64,000 bases of DNA from Streptoalloteichus tenebrarius (GCF_024171885.1 NZ_JAMTCP010000009.1:94066-158065); one strand, 5' to 3'; positions 38,359 through 47,846 are shown, counted from the stretch's first letter. Numbers and translations are program-made. Notes: a model not told the origin generated them from the sequence alone.

Positions 38359-39233
38359 TCGCGCCCCAGGTCCCGGTGCACGACCTTGACCGCCATCCCG
38401 TCCTCTGTGGCCAGCCGGCTGGCCAGTTCCTCGGAGATCGCCACACTCCGGTGCTTACCACCGGTGCAGCCCACGGCCAGCGTCAGGTACCGCTTGCCCT
38501 CGCGCCGGTAACCGGCGCCGATGAGCCGCAGCAGCTCGTGGTAGCGGTCCAGGAACTCGTCGGCGCCCTCCTGCGAGAGCACGTAGTTGCGCACGTCGTC
38601 GTCGAGGCCGCTCTGCTCGCGCAACTCGGGGATCCAGAACGGGTTGGGCAGGAACCGCACGTCCATCACCAGGTCGGCGTCCATCGGCAGGCCGTACTTG
38701 TAGCCGAAGGACAGCACCGTCACCCGGGTGCGGGTGCTGGCCTCGGTACCGAACGTGTCCTCGATCTTGGCCCTGAGCTGGTGCACGGACAGGCCGCTGG
38801 TGTCCAGCACCAGGTCGGCCTCCTCGCGCAACGGGGCGAGCAGCCGGCGCTCGGCCTCGATGCCGTCGGCCAGCCGGCCGTCGCCCTGGAGCGGGTGGCT
38901 GCGCCGCACCGCCTCGAACCGGCGGATCAGCACGGCGTCGGTCGCCTCCAGGAACAGCACCTTCGGCTTGTAGCCCCTGGCGTCGAGGTCCTTGATCACG
39001 GAGGCCAGGTCCTCGGTGAACGCCCGGCTGCGGACGTCCATCACCACGGCCACCCTGGTGATCGCGCCCCGGGACGTCGCGCCGAGCTCCACCATCGTGG
39101 AGATCAGCTCCGGCGGCAGGTTGTCCACCACGAACCAGCCGAGGTCCTCCAGGCACTTGGCCGCGGTGCTGCGCCCCGCGCCGGACAGCCCGGACACCAC
39201 GGCGACCTCGATGCCCGCCTTCTCCCCGCTCAC
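38355..39233 (-). CDS. rapZ: RNase adapter protein RapZ
   Basis: 292-aa P-loop ATPase/GTPase. Walker A VVSGLSGAGRSTAAKCLED, DNLPPELISTMVEL, FLEATDAVLIRRF, FGYKYGLPMDADLVMDVR, and the C-terminal VGCTGGKHRSVAI domain. In Enterobacteria it guides RNase E to a glucosamine-6-P synthase sRNA; in actinobacteria the RNA target is unknown. GTG start overlaps the uvrC stop by one base. Counterpart of Rv1421. Confidence 0.94.
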   Translation of the reverse strand: MSGEKAGIEVAVVSGLSGAGRSTAAKCLEDLGWFVVDNLPPELISTMVELGATSRGAITRVAVVMDVRSRAFTEDLASVIKDLDARGYKPKVLFLEATDAVLIRRFEAVRRSHPLQGDGRLADGIEAERRLLAPLREEADLVLDTSGLSVHQLRAKIEDTFGTEASTRTRVTVLSFGYKYGLPMDADLVMDVRFLPNPFWIPELREQSGLDDDVRNYVLSQEGADEFLDRYHELLRLIGAGYRREGKRYLTLAVGCTGGKHRSVAISEELASRLATEDGMAVKVVHRDLGRE

Positions 39234-41365
39234 TACCTCTCCCCGTTCCACCCGGCAGGGGCCGGGTCCGTGCTCGCCGTGTCGTCTCCCCCGACACCGG
39301 CACCGCCGGCGCCGTCGTCCCCGGCGCCGTCTCCCCCGGCGCCCCCGTCCGGGACCTCGCTCGGGACCTCGTGCGCGGCCCCGCCGTCGGCGGCCCCACC
39401 CCTCGGGGCGCCGACGTCCTCGGCGGCGCCGCCCGCCGCGCCCGCGAGCGCGGCGCGCACGGCCTCCGCCGTCCGCCGGCCCACCCCGGGCACGGCGCTG
39501 ATCTCCTCGACGCTGGCCTCGCGCAGCCGGCGCACCGAGCCGAAGTGCTTGAGCAGCGCGGCCCTGCGGGTCTGGCCGAGGCCGGGCACCGCGTCCAGCG
39601 CCGAGGCAGTCATCCGCTTCGAGCGCTTCTGCCGGTGGTAGCCGATGGCGAACCGGTGCGCCTCGTCCCGCACCCGTTGCAGCAGGTACAGGGCCTCGCT
39701 GGTGCGCGGCAGGATGAGCGGGTCGGCCTCCCCGGGGACCCACACCTCCTCCAGCCGCTTGGCCAATCCCACCACGGCGACGTCGGTGACACCCAATTCG
39801 GCCAGTACGTCGGCCGCGGCCTCGACCTGCGGCGCGCCGCCGTCGACGACCAGCAGGTTGGGCGGGTAGGCGAACTTGCGGGGGCGGCCGGTCTCCGGGT
39901 CGATGCCCGCCGGGCCCTCACCCTCGGCGGCCTCCCTGGTCTCCTTCAGGTAGGCGGAGAACCGGCGGCGCACGACCTCGGCGATCGAGCCGACGTCGCC
40001 GCGCTCGGCGCCCTCGCGGATGGAGAACCGCCGGTACTCGGACTTGCGGGCCATGCCGTCCTCGAAGACGACAAGCGAGGCCACGACGTCGCTGCCCTGC
40101 ACGTGGCTGACGTCGACGCACTCGACGCGCAGCGGCGCGGTCTCCAGCCCCAGCGACTCCTGGAGCTCCTGCAACGCCGCGGAGCGCGCCGTGAGGTCAC
40201 CGGCACGGCGCAGCTTGTGCTGGGCGAACGCCTCGGCGGCGTTGCGGGCCACGGTCTCCATCAGGGCGCGCTTGTCGCCGCGTTGCGGCACCCGGAGCTG
40301 GACCCTGGCGCCCCGCAACGCGCTGAGCCAGTCGGCGAGCGCGTCGGCGTCGGCCGGCAGCTCCGGCACGAGCACCTCCCTGGGCACCGGGCTGCCGCCG
40401 CCGGTGTCGGACTGCTCGGCCAGCGAGGCCTGCTCGCCGTAGAACTGGCTGAGGAACTGGGCGACCAGCCCCGGGGTGTCGACCTCCTCCACCTTGTCGA
40501 TCACCCAGCCGCGCTGGCCGCGCACCCGGCCGCCCCTGACGTGGAACACCTGGACGGCGGCCTCCAGCTCGTCCTGGGCGAAGGCCACCACGTCGGCGTC
40601 GGTGCCGTCGCCGAGCACCACGGCCTGCTTCTCCATCGCCCTGCGCAGCGCGCCGACGTCGTCCCGCAGCCGGGCCGCGCGCTCGAACTCCAGCGCCTCG
40701 GCGGCCTCGGTCATCTCCCGCTCCAGCCGGCGCACCATCGAGTCGGTGCGGCCGGCGAGGAAGTCGCAGAAGTCCTCGACGATCCCCCGGTGCTCCTCGG
40801 CGGAGACGCGGCCGACGCACGGGGCGGAGCACTTGTCGATGTAGCCGAGCAGGCAGGGCCGCCCCATCTGCTGGTGCCGGCGGAACACGCCGGCGGAGCA
40901 GGTGCGCGAGGGGAACACGCGCAGCAGGAGGTCGAGGGTCTCCCTGATGGCCCAGGCGTGGGCGTAGGGGCCGAAGTAGCGGACGCCCTTCTTCCTCGGG
41001 CCGCGGTAGACGTGCAGCCGGGGGAACTCCTCGTGCAGCGTGACGGCGAGCACGGGGTACGACTTGTCGTCGCGGTACCGGACGTTGAACCGGGGGTCGA
41101 ACTCCTTGATCCAGGAGTACTCGAGCTGGAGCGCCTCGACCTCGGTGCTGACCACGGTCCACTCGACGCCGGCCGCGGTGGTCACCATCTGACGGGTGCG
41201 CGGGTGCAGCGAGGAGAGGTCGGCGAAGTACGAGGAGAGCCGGCTGCGCAGGCTCTTGGCCTTGCCGACGTAGATGACCCGTCCTGTCGCGTCACGGAAC
41301 TTGTAGACCCCTGGCGCGTCCGGGATGGTGCCCGGCGCTGGGCGATAGGTCGACGGGTCGGCCAC
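39233..41365 (-). CDS. uvrC: Excinuclease ABC subunit C
   Basis: 710-aa nuclease making both cuts in nucleotide excision repair. GIY-YIG domain at residues 15-95 ([20 protein letters not shown]), UVR helix pair near 205-240, the RNase H-like 5' nuclease ([32 protein letters not shown]) and HhH repeats ([35 protein letters not shown]). The final 60 residues are a Gly/Ala/Asp-rich tail absent from standard UvrC. Start GTG 41365 follows a TAGGCT -10 box by 6 nt with no Shine-Dalgarno: leaderless. Counterpart of Rv1420. Confidence 0.96.
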   Translation of the reverse strand: MADPSTYRPAPGTIPDAPGVYKFRDATGRVIYVGKAKSLRSRLSSYFADLSSLHPRTRQMVTTAAGVEWTVVSTEVEALQLEYSWIKEFDPRFNVRYRDDKSYPVLAVTLHEEFPRLHVYRGPRKKGVRYFGPYAHAWAIRETLDLLLRVFPSRTCSAGVFRRHQQMGRPCLLGYIDKCSAPCVGRVSAEEHRGIVEDFCDFLAGRTDSMVRRLEREMTEAAEALEFERAARLRDDVGALRRAMEKQAVVLGDGTDADVVAFAQDELEAAVQVFHVRGGRVRGQRGWVIDKVEEVDTPGLVAQFLSQFYGEQASLAEQSDTGGGSPVPREVLVPELPADADALADWLSALRGARVQLRVPQRGDKRALMETVARNAAEAFAQHKLRRAGDLTARSAALQELQESLGLETAPLRVECVDVSHVQGSDVVASLVVFEDGMARKSEYRRFSIREGAERGDVGSIAEVVRRRFSAYLKETREAAEGEGPAGIDPETGRPRKFAYPPNLLVVDGGAPQVEAAADVLAELGVTDVAVVGLAKRLEEVWVPGEADPLILPRTSEALYLLQRVRDEAHRFAIGYHRQKRSKRMTASALDAVPGLGQTRRAALLKHFGSVRRLREASVEEISAVPGVGRRTAEAVRAALAGAAGGAAEDVGAPRGGAADGGAAHEVPSEVPDGGAGGDGAGDDGAGGAGVGGDDTASTDPAPAGWNGER

Positions 41366-41464
41366 GCCCTCAGCCTACGGGCCGGCACCGTCACCCACCC
41401 ATTCGTGGGTGACGTTTCCGAGATCCTTCCCCCGGGAGTGATCCGCGCCGCATAAGCTGATCAG
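41366..41464. promoter_or_regulatory. Divergent promoter region of uvrC and the cupin gene
   Basis: TAGGCT (minus, 41377-41372) lies 6 nt before the uvrC GTG and TAAGCT (plus, 41453-41458) lies 6 nt before the cupin GTG; both look leaderless. Between them is an inverted repeat CGTCACCCAC - CCATTC - GTGGGTGACG (41389-41414), well placed over the uvrC -35 side. It does not look like a LexA box. Confidence 0.6.
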
Positions 41465-41920
41465 GTGACGTCCCTGCCCACCGCGTTCGCCCATCTGCCC
41501 GAGGACGGCGAGCGGCTGCGCGCTCCCGCCGGTGAGTACGTGGTGCGGCTGCCCGGCAGCGCCACCGGCGGCGCGCTGTCCATCGTGGAGTTCCGGTTCC
41601 CTCCAGGCGCGCTCGGCGCGGCGCCGCACGTGCACCGCGGCCACGAGGAGTACTTCTACGTCCTCGACGGCGAGGTCACGTTCGACCTGGACGACGGAGC
41701 GCGCGCGGTCGGCGCGGGTGGCGCGGTCGCCGTCCCCCGTGGCGTGGCCCACGGGTTCCGCAACGAGGGCGCGGAGTGGGCGCGGTGCCTGTTCGTGCTC
41801 ACCCCGGCCGGTTACGAGGACTACTTCCGGGCGATCGACCGGGCGTTGGCCCACGGTGAGGAGCTGACCGGCGAGCGGCTGGCGGCGCTGCGGGCCCGGT
41901 TCGCGACCGAGACGCTCTGA
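41465..41920 (+). CDS. Cupin-domain protein
   Basis: 151-aa single-cupin protein. Metal-binding motif 1 PHVHRGHEEYFYVLDGEVTF (two His, Glu, later His) and motif 2 VPRGVAHGFRNEG are complete. C-terminal helix with YEDYFRAIDRALAHGEEL. Likely a small metal-dependent oxygenase/isomerase or a binding protein; the substrate is not evident. GTG start directly downstream of a -10 box. Confidence 0.85.
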   Translation: MTSLPTAFAHLPEDGERLRAPAGEYVVRLPGSATGGALSIVEFRFPPGALGAAPHVHRGHEEYFYVLDGEVTFDLDDGARAVGAGGAVAVPRGVAHGFRNEGAEWARCLFVLTPAGYEDYFRAIDRALAHGEELTGERLAALRARFATETL

Positions 41921-42020
41921 CCCGAGACGCTCTGACCACCGCGCCGGCGACTCCCGCGTCGCGACGGCGCTGGCCTCCTGGCGTTCCGACCATTCGGCCG
42001 GGGTCGCCTGGGGCGCGTCC

Positions 42021-42576
42021 TCACAGCGTGATGAACAGCGTGGCCAGATCGATCACGCCCTGGTAGGAGATCGCGGTTTTGTCGAACCGGTCGCGATCGC
42101 GCGGAACCGCGTGCGACGGGTTGACGCAGCGTTCGACGACAGTGCGGCGTGGGTAGTCAGTGCGGTCGAAGGCCGGTGGGCGCCCCGGCGGCCCGGCTGC
42201 GGCGCAGCCGGTGGGCCTGCTGGTCACGGCGTTCGGGAATCGTCGCCTGAGATGTGTCGTCGACGCAGGTGGGAGCGGATGGCTCGGTGGGAGTAGTCGT
42301 TGTCCGCGATCACCGGCTCGGCGGGTGGCGGGTCGGCCCGGAGTGGTCAGGGTTCCGGTGCGTGACCACCGCCAGAACCGGTGGTCGACACCTCTTCCCC
42401 GGCCCGTGCCGTTCCGGCAGGTCACGCCATGCCGCACCCGTCTTCGCCCTGAAAAGCAATCCGTTGATCACCCGGCGGTCGTCCACCCGTGGACGCCCCT
42501 TCGCGCCGGAGGCGGGCACCAGCGGTTCGATCGCCTGCCACTGCTCGTCGGTCAACTCGTGCCTGCGCACCACCAT
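42021..42576 (-). pseudogene. IS5-family transposase relic
   Basis: Broken DDE transposase on the minus strand. N-terminal part: VVRRHELTDEQWQAIEPLVP, VINGLLFRAKTGAAWRDLPE. Then PVIADNDYSHRAIRSHLRRR in another frame, and the C-terminal part RRTVVERCVNPSHAVPRD, RFDKTAISYQGVIDLATL ending at 42021. The segment holding the first catalytic Asp is missing and at least two frame changes are needed. No clear terminal inverted repeats found. Confidence 0.8.
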
Positions 42577-43052
42577 GCGGGATCACGCCAGAGCAGCCAC
42601 ACCAGCGTTGAGGACACAACCTAGGTCGGACGACCGGCCCGCGCCGCGCCGCCGGGCGAGCGTCGGCGGGCGGGCGAGCGCCGCCAGGTGACCTGAGGCC
42701 GATGCGACGGCGATGATCCGTCAGTCCCCAGCCTGTCACCTCTCCGTGTTGCTTCCGCTACCCGCCGCTGCGAGAGCCCGGACGCCGACCTACCGTCGAA
42801 TCACGGTCGGCGAGCGCCATCCCTCGACGGGCCGGTACGAACCCGGCGCGGCCCTCACGCGTGGTCACTGACGCGCCGGCCGACGGGCGTGGCGGGGAGG
42901 CCGCCGCGCCGACACCGGGAGCCGATCGCAGCGCGGCGCCGAGCAGGCCGGCCGGGCGCCGCCGAGTCACCCTTCCGCGCCGGGCGCCGCCACCCGTCGG
43001 TGGACGCCGTCGGCGCCCCTCTCGCCCCCTGGGAGAAGTGGAGAACGCCGCC
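42577..43052. other. Intergenic region before the subtilase gene
   Basis: No supported gene. In-frame codons run upstream of the subtilase start, but they are low-complexity Arg/Pro/Ala and look non-coding. Confidence 0.5.
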
Positions 43053-44687
43053 ATGTCCCTCGCGTCGTCGTCCGCCCCCGTGCCCCCGCCACCCCGAGGA
43101 TCCCGTCCCGTCCTCGGGACCGGCCGTCCCGCGCCGACCAGGGCCGCCACCGCGTTCGTCAGGGTCGGCGCCGCCGGCGCGGTCGCCGCCGCCGTCCTCG
43201 TCCCGCTCTCCCCCGCCTCGGCCGACCACGGCGCGGCGCGAAGCCAGCAGGCGGACGGGCGCCAGGCGGCGCACCAGAAGGTGTCCGTGGCCGGGCTCGC
43301 CAACGGGGCGCGGTTCCGCGGGTTCATCGTCCGGTACCGCGAGGGGACCCCGGCCGCGCAGGGCGACCTGGGCGCGGCCCAGGCCACCCTCGGTGTCCAC
43401 GAGGACGTCCAGCTCGCCCCGGCCACGCCCATGGCGCTCGGCCACGTCGCGGTGCGCGCGACGCCCCCGCCGAAGGACGCCCAGCAGGCCGAGCGGCTCA
43501 TGCGGTCGATCGCCGAGCACGAGGACGTCGAGTTCGTCGAGCCGAACCTGGTCCTGCCCGCGCCGGTGGTGCCGGAGCGCACGCGCCCGGAGCCCGACGA
43601 CCCGAAGTTCCCCGACCAGTGGCACCTCCAGGGCCCGCCCGAGGAGCCCGCCGGCGTCAACGCCCCCGCCGCGTGGGCGTGGGGGGCGACGGGCAGGGGC
43701 GTCGTCGTCGCGGTGGTCGACACGGGCAGCACCGCCCATCCCGACCTGGACGCCCAGTACGTCCAGGGGTACGACTTCATCACCGACCCGGTGTCGGCCA
43801 GGGACGGCGACGGCTGGGACGACGACCCCTCCGACGAGGGCGACTGGACCGTGGAGGGCGAGTGCGGGCCGGACTCGCCGGCCTTCCCCAGCACGTGGCA
43901 CGGCACGCACGTGGCCGGCACCGTGGCGGCCGTGGCCGACGACGGCTACGGCGTCGCCGGGGTCGCGCCGGGAGCCAGGATCCAGCCCGTCCGCGTCCTC
44001 GGCGCGTGCGGCGGGACCACGGCGGACGTGACCAACGGCATCGCGTGGGCGGCCGGCCTGCGGGTGCCGGGAGCCCCGGCCAACCCGAACCCGGCCCGGG
44101 TGATCAACCTGAGCCTCGGCGGCCAGGAGTCCTGCCCCAGGGCGCTGGACGCGGCCCTCATGGGCGCCTACTCGCGGGGCGTGGTGAGCGTGATCGCGGC
44201 CGGCAACGGCTCCGGCCCCGCCGACCAGCAGACCCCGGCGAACTGCTCGGCGCCCAGGATCGTGGTCGCGGCGCTGGACCGCGAGGGCAACCGCGCCGCC
44301 TACTCCAACTACGGCTGGCCGGTGGACGTCGCCGCCCCCGGCGGGGAGACCCGGCCGACCAGGAGGAACGGGGTGCTGTCCACCGTGAACACCGGGGAGC
44401 GCACGCCCGAGTCCCCGGGGTGGGCCTACTACCAGGGGACGAGCATGGCCACGCCGCACGTGGCCGGGCTGGCCGCGTTGCTGGTCGGCCAGGGGCTGAC
44501 CCCGTACCTGGCGAAGTGGGCGATCCAGAGCAGCGCCAGGGTGCTGCCGGGGACGTGCGACGCCGAGGAGGAGCGGTCGGCCTGCGGCGCGGGACTGGTC
44601 GACGCCGGGGCCGCCGTCGACGTCGCGGGCTCGCTGTTCCCCGGCTCGAAGCCGCACCAGAAGGACCACCAGCCGGCCGCGCCGTGA
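43053..44687 (+). CDS. Secreted S8-family serine peptidase (subtilase)
   Basis: 544-aa exported protease. Long N-region then hydrophobic signal (VRVGAAGAVAAAVLVPLSPASA), an I9-like propeptide (FRGFIVRYREGTP ... VEFVEPNLVL), and the catalytic domain: Asp in VVVAVVDTGSTAHPDL, His in WHGTHVAGTVAA, oxyanion Asn in VSVIAAGNGSG, Ser in YQGTSMATPHVAGLAA. Typical actinobacterial extracellular subtilase with no extra C-terminal domain. ATG 43053 preceded by GGGAG. Confidence 0.92.
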   Translation: MSLASSSAPVPPPPRGSRPVLGTGRPAPTRAATAFVRVGAAGAVAAAVLVPLSPASADHGAARSQQADGRQAAHQKVSVAGLANGARFRGFIVRYREGTPAAQGDLGAAQATLGVHEDVQLAPATPMALGHVAVRATPPPKDAQQAERLMRSIAEHEDVEFVEPNLVLPAPVVPERTRPEPDDPKFPDQWHLQGPPEEPAGVNAPAAWAWGATGRGVVVAVVDTGSTAHPDLDAQYVQGYDFITDPVSARDGDGWDDDPSDEGDWTVEGECGPDSPAFPSTWHGTHVAGTVAAVADDGYGVAGVAPGARIQPVRVLGACGGTTADVTNGIAWAAGLRVPGAPANPNPARVINLSLGGQESCPRALDAALMGAYSRGVVSVIAAGNGSGPADQQTPANCSAPRIVVAALDREGNRAAYSNYGWPVDVAAPGGETRPTRRNGVLSTVNTGERTPESPGWAYYQGTSMATPHVAGLAALLVGQGLTPYLAKWAIQSSARVLPGTCDAEEERSACGAGLVDAGAAVDVAGSLFPGSKPHQKDHQPAAP

Positions 44688-44730
44688 CGCGGCCGCGAGG
44701 CGACGGCCCCGCGTGCGTGCCGGGGCGGTG

Positions 44731-44774
44731 CGGGCCGGGGCGCTGCGGGCCGGGGCGCTGCGGGCCGGGGGCGG
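44731..44774. repeat. 15-bp tandem repeat after the subtilase gene
   Basis: CGGGCCGGGGCGCTG at 44731 and 44746, then a partial CGGGCCGGGGGCGG at 44761. Confidence 0.8.
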
Positions 44775-44811
44775 CTCACTCCCGGAGTCGCTCCCGGACG
44801 TACTCCTGGCC

Positions 44812-45273
44812 TCACTCCAGGACGACGTGCTCGCCCTCGACCCGCACCGGGACCGCGGTCAGGCCCCTGGTCGCCGGGCCGCGGCGCAACGCCCCGGTGG
44901 GGCCGTCGAACTGGCTGGCGTGACAGGGACAGGTGATCACGCCGTCGGCCGGCGGCGTGACCGTGCAGCCCTGGTGCGGGCAGGTCGGGTCGAACGCGGC
45001 GACCTCGGCCTCCGCCGGGCGCACCAGCAGGACCCTGCCGCCGCCGGGCCGGTCCACCAGGCGCCCGCCGCCCACGGGGATGTCCGCCACCTTCGCCAGC
45101 GGGGGTGGTGGCGGCGGTGAGGACGGGGAACTCGACGTCGTCCCACGGGTGGCGCTCACCGGTGGTGGGAGGGGCGGCTCCTCGCCCTCCTCGCATCCCG
45201 CCAGCGCGGGAGCCGCCAGGGCGGCGCCCAGTCCCTGGAGCACCTGGCGACGACTCGGGCCCACCTCGTCCAT
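44812..45273 (-). CDS. Rieske (2Fe-2S) lipoprotein/Tat-exported protein, paralogue 1
   Basis: 153-aa exported Rieske protein. Twin-Arg type signal SRRQVLQGLGAALAAPALAG followed by Cys (lipobox LAGC), a Pro/Ser linker, then the cluster motifs CPHQGC and CPCHASQFDGPTG. The two cluster Cys, two cluster His and the additional disulfide Cys pair are all present. Same strand and 65%-like similarity by eye with the gene at 46613-47041 (KVADIPVGGGRLVDRPGGGR versus AVADVPVGGGRLVDVPGGGR). Likely a stand-alone periplasmic-side electron carrier; partner unknown. Confidence 0.88.
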   Translation of the reverse strand: MDEVGPSRRQVLQGLGAALAAPALAGCEEGEEPPLPPPVSATRGTTSSSPSSPPPPPPLAKVADIPVGGGRLVDRPGGGRVLLVRPAEAEVAAFDPTCPHQGCTVTPPADGVITCPCHASQFDGPTGALRRGPATRGLTAVPVRVEGEHVVLE

Positions 45274-45529
45274 GGCCAACCTCCTCGCTCTGGCGTGGTC
45301 GCGATCGCGGTCATGGGACCGCCACGCGCGCCGGTGTCGCAAGGCGGCCGACACCACTGGGAGGTGATCAGAAGACGGAGTCACCTCCTTCGGGGAAGAC
45401 CGCTGGCCTCGGCCGTGACGCGCACGGTGGAAAGGCCGTGCCGCCCGCGCGCGGCACGGTGACCGGGGCCAACCGAGTCATGCGTCAGTCGAGGCAGGAG
45501 CCGGAGACGGCCGAAGGCTGCCCAAGATC
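45274..45529. other. Intergenic region
   Basis: Upstream region of the Rieske gene leading into the transposase relics; no gene seen. Confidence 0.45.
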
Positions 45530-45941
45530 TGTATGCGACGACAGGCCTGAACACCCTTCACACCGCGCCCTCCGTCAAGACCGACGACCACCTCGCGGCC
45601 AGACCACGCATCGGCACACCACCCCAGAACGACCGACGCCGAGCTGGTCACCCTCGTGGTGACCCCGGCACGGCTCGGGTTCACCTCCGAGGCTCGGTGG
45701 CTGCGGTTCCCGCCCCGCGGTCCAGCGCTCCGAGCTGGCCGACTGGGCCAAGTACGGCTTCCGCCGGTCGCACTCGCGCTGGTTCTGGGGATCGCGCCCG
45801 CACGTGGCCCGCACCCCGGCCGACCCGACGATCGAGGAGCGGCAGGCGCTCATGGCGATCCGCGACCACGAGCCCAATCTGCTTGTGTTGTCCCGAGAGG
45901 TTGCGAACCGCCCGACACGTAGCCGGATGATCGTGAAATGA
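45530..45941 (+). pseudogene. IS982-family transposase relic
   Basis: Pieces in three frames on the plus strand follow the order of an IS982-type transposase: LNTLHTAPSVKTDDHLAARP with RIGTPPQ, then DAELVTLVVTPARLGFTSEA with RWLRFPPRG, then QRSELADWAKYGFRRSHSRW, FWGSRPHVARTP and IEERQALMAI. Compared with intact members, the segment between the N-terminal domain and the QRSELA block is lost and the 3' half is missing after about 45900. Confidence 0.65.
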
Positions 45942-46000
45942 GGGAGGGCCTCCAGGTTCGGTGAGGATTGCGACATCACCCACCAAGCCACAGCAGGCCC

Positions 46001-46616
46001 TCATTCCTCACGCTCACGCGCCGCTGACCGGGTTGGGCCGGCGCGCGTCCTGCCCGGTGCGTCGCCGACGGATGGCCGCTTCGCATGGCCGCGCAACGCT
46101 TCCCCGTCGTCAGCACCGAGCGGCCACAGGGGCCGGTCGCTACCGCGAGGAGGGCCCGGCAAGCATGACCGACCGGCCCTCACGCCCGCACACCAGCCGC
46201 GCATCGGGTCCTCGTGCGCGACGGCCTGGCCCGGCCTTCTGCCTGGACCGGGCCACCAGCGAGCCGATCCGCCGCGACACCACGCGCCCGGCGACCTGGC
46301 GCACGTCGACATCACGAAACTGGGCAGCATTCCCGACGGCGGCGGTCACCAGGGTCCCCGGACGCGAAGGGGGCCTGCGCCACCGTTCCGCGCACCACGA
46401 TCCGAGCCGGCCAGGAGACCAACGGCAAGGTCGAATGGTTCAACCGCGCTCTGATCAACGACTGGGCCTACGCCCGTCCCTACCCGTCAGAGACCGAACG
46501 CCGTGCGGCACTGCCGCGATGGCCGCACACCGATACATCCCCACCACGGTCACAGCGCACTCGGAGGCCTCTCACCCGCCAGCCGCGCTTCCAACCTCTC
46601 GGGACAACACACCTAG
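46001..46616 (+). pseudogene. IS481-family transposase relic
   Basis: Frame-broken remains of an IS481 transposase: HAHAPLTGLGRR at the start, GRYREEGPASMTDRPSRPHT, LDRATSEPIRR, then in another frame HHAPGDLAHVDITKLGSIPD with GGG (first catalytic Asp region), then ETNGKVEWFNRALINDWAYA with RPYPSETERRAALPR, and finally HHGHSALGGLSPASRASNLS with GQHT and stop TAG at 46614. Large internal deletions remove most of the core domain. Its stop shares the CTAG at 46613-46616 with the stop of the convergent Rieske gene. Confidence 0.75.
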
Positions 46617-47041
46617 GCGAGGACGACCTGGTCGTCCCGCACGGCGACGGGCACCGCGGTCAGGCCCTGCGGGGCCGGCCCCCTGCGCAACGCGCCGCTG
46701 GCGGCGTCGAACTCGCTGCCGTGCGTCGGGCAGGTCACCACGCCCTTCGCCGGCTCGGAGACCAGCGTGCCCAGGTGGGGGCAGGTCGGGTCGAACGCCC
46801 TGACCTCGGCCTCCGTCGGGCGCACGAGCAACAACCGGCCGCCACCGGGCACGTCGACCAACCGGCCACCGCCCACCGGCACGTCGGCCACGGCCGCGAC
46901 GCGGGTCCCCGGCTTGGCGTCCCCCACCCCGCCCTTCCTGGCCGGTTGCGGAGAACCACAGGCCGCCAACGCCCCTGGCGCCAGCAGCGCCACCGCCAGG
47001 CCGCACAACACCGACCGGCGCGACCGCACCGCGTCGTCCAC
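46613..47041 (-). CDS. Rieske (2Fe-2S) exported protein, paralogue 2 without the disulfide cysteines
   Basis: 142-aa exported protein with twin-Arg-type lipoprotein signal (RSRRSVLCGLAVALLAPGAL then AACG). Rieske motifs CPHLGT and CPTHGSEFDAASG keep the two Cys and two His of the cluster, but the extra cysteines that form the stabilising disulfide (CPHxGC and CPCH) are Thr here. GTG start with GGGAGG upstream. Paralogue of 44812-45273; the two are separated by IS982 and IS481 relics. Confidence 0.87.
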   Translation of the reverse strand: MDDAVRSRRSVLCGLAVALLAPGALAACGSPQPARKGGVGDAKPGTRVAAVADVPVGGGRLVDVPGGGRLLLVRPTEAEVRAFDPTCPHLGTLVSEPAKGVVTCPTHGSEFDAASGALRRGPAPQGLTAVPVAVRDDQVVLA

Positions 47042-47119
47042 CCCGGAACCTCCCTCGCTCGCTCCACCCGATCCTCACATCCGGGGGTGGCGCGGCGTTC
47101 GGGCGGGTCGGTACCCGGG

Positions 47120-47602
47120 TCAGTACTCGGGGGAGACGGTCCGCGCCACCGCCAGCACGGCGGTGAACGGCGGGAACCACCGGCGGCTGGCCGTCGGCGG
47201 GTTGGCCCAGGTGATCGGGCCGTCCTCGGTCTGGCTCGGCGGGAGCAGGACCTGGTGCGGCGCGCGGACGAACCGCACGTCGGCCGGGGTGGTGAGCTGG
47301 GTGGGCAGCAGCGCGACCAGCTCGGCCAGGAAGATCCAGTGGGGCTGGGGTCCCGGCACCGCGAGCACGGGGCCGGCCAGCATCCTGGCCCGCAGCCCGG
47401 CGAGCACCCCCACGCCCACGTGCTCGGGCATGGACAACGCGGTGTGGGCCGAGCTGAGCGGTAACAGGATCCCCTTCTCGGTGACGACCACCGGCCAGCC
47501 CATCAGCCGGGCGTAGCTCGCGGCGACCTCGGTCATCGACCGGTCCACGGCACGATCCTCCGGGGTGACCGTGCCGGCCACGGCACTGTGTGCGCTTCCC
47601 AT
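47120..47602 (-). CDS. Hypothetical protein, small primase-polymerase-like fold suspected
   Basis: 160-aa protein starting MGSAHSAVAGTVTPEDRAVD. The pattern ASYARLMGWPVVVTEKGILL, AGPVLAVPGPQPHWIFL, VRFVRAPHQVLLPPSQTEDG and ITWANPPTASRRWFPP follows the outline of actinomycete bifunctional primase/polymerase N-terminal-like proteins (the LPPS...G...W end is typical), but the catalytic acidic residues are not evident. Divergent from the HTH/TPR regulator gene with which it shares the promoter region. Function unknown. Confidence 0.5.
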   Translation of the reverse strand: MGSAHSAVAGTVTPEDRAVDRSMTEVAASYARLMGWPVVVTEKGILLPLSSAHTALSMPEHVGVGVLAGLRARMLAGPVLAVPGPQPHWIFLAELVALLPTQLTTPADVRFVRAPHQVLLPPSQTEDGPITWANPPTASRRWFPPFTAVLAVARTVSPEY

Positions 47603-47846
47603 CGCGGAACACCTTCGGTGTCGGGGGTGGTGGGCGGCCGGTGACCGGGAGGTCGTCCCGATCACCGTCCGCGAGCAGCAGGGTGCGCGGGTGTCGCAGC
47701 GCGTTCCACACGTCGGGTGGTTGTGGCCGATGCACGGAGGGGATCACACCCCCGGGCGGGGGCGACTACGTTTCATGCACCGCGTGCATGGACACCCGTT
47801 GACCAGCGCATACACTGCGTGAACGGTCAGTGACGGGGGCAACGCC
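47603..47846. other. Divergent promoter region
   Basis: Between the primase-like gene and the HTH regulator gene; holds the palindrome and promoter described at 47774-47816. Confidence 0.5.
47774..47816 (+). promoter_or_regulatory. Palindrome CATGCAC-CGC-GTGCATG with adjoining promoter
   Basis: Perfect 7-bp arms (47774-47790). A possible -35 TGGACA (47789-47794) abuts it, and -10 TACACT (47811-47816) follows at 16-bp spacing, 30 nt before the regulator ATG. Likely autoregulatory operator of the HTH protein. Confidence 0.5.

Noticed and set aside
41389..41414. LexA/SOS box upstream of uvrC
   Set aside because: CGTCACCCAC...GTGGGTGACG does not match the actinobacterial SOS consensus TCGAAC(N4)GTTCGA.
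42861..43052. N-terminal extension of the subtilase to 42861
   Set aside because: Arg/Pro-rich, would put the signal peptide 110 residues inside; ATG 43053 has GGGAG upstream.
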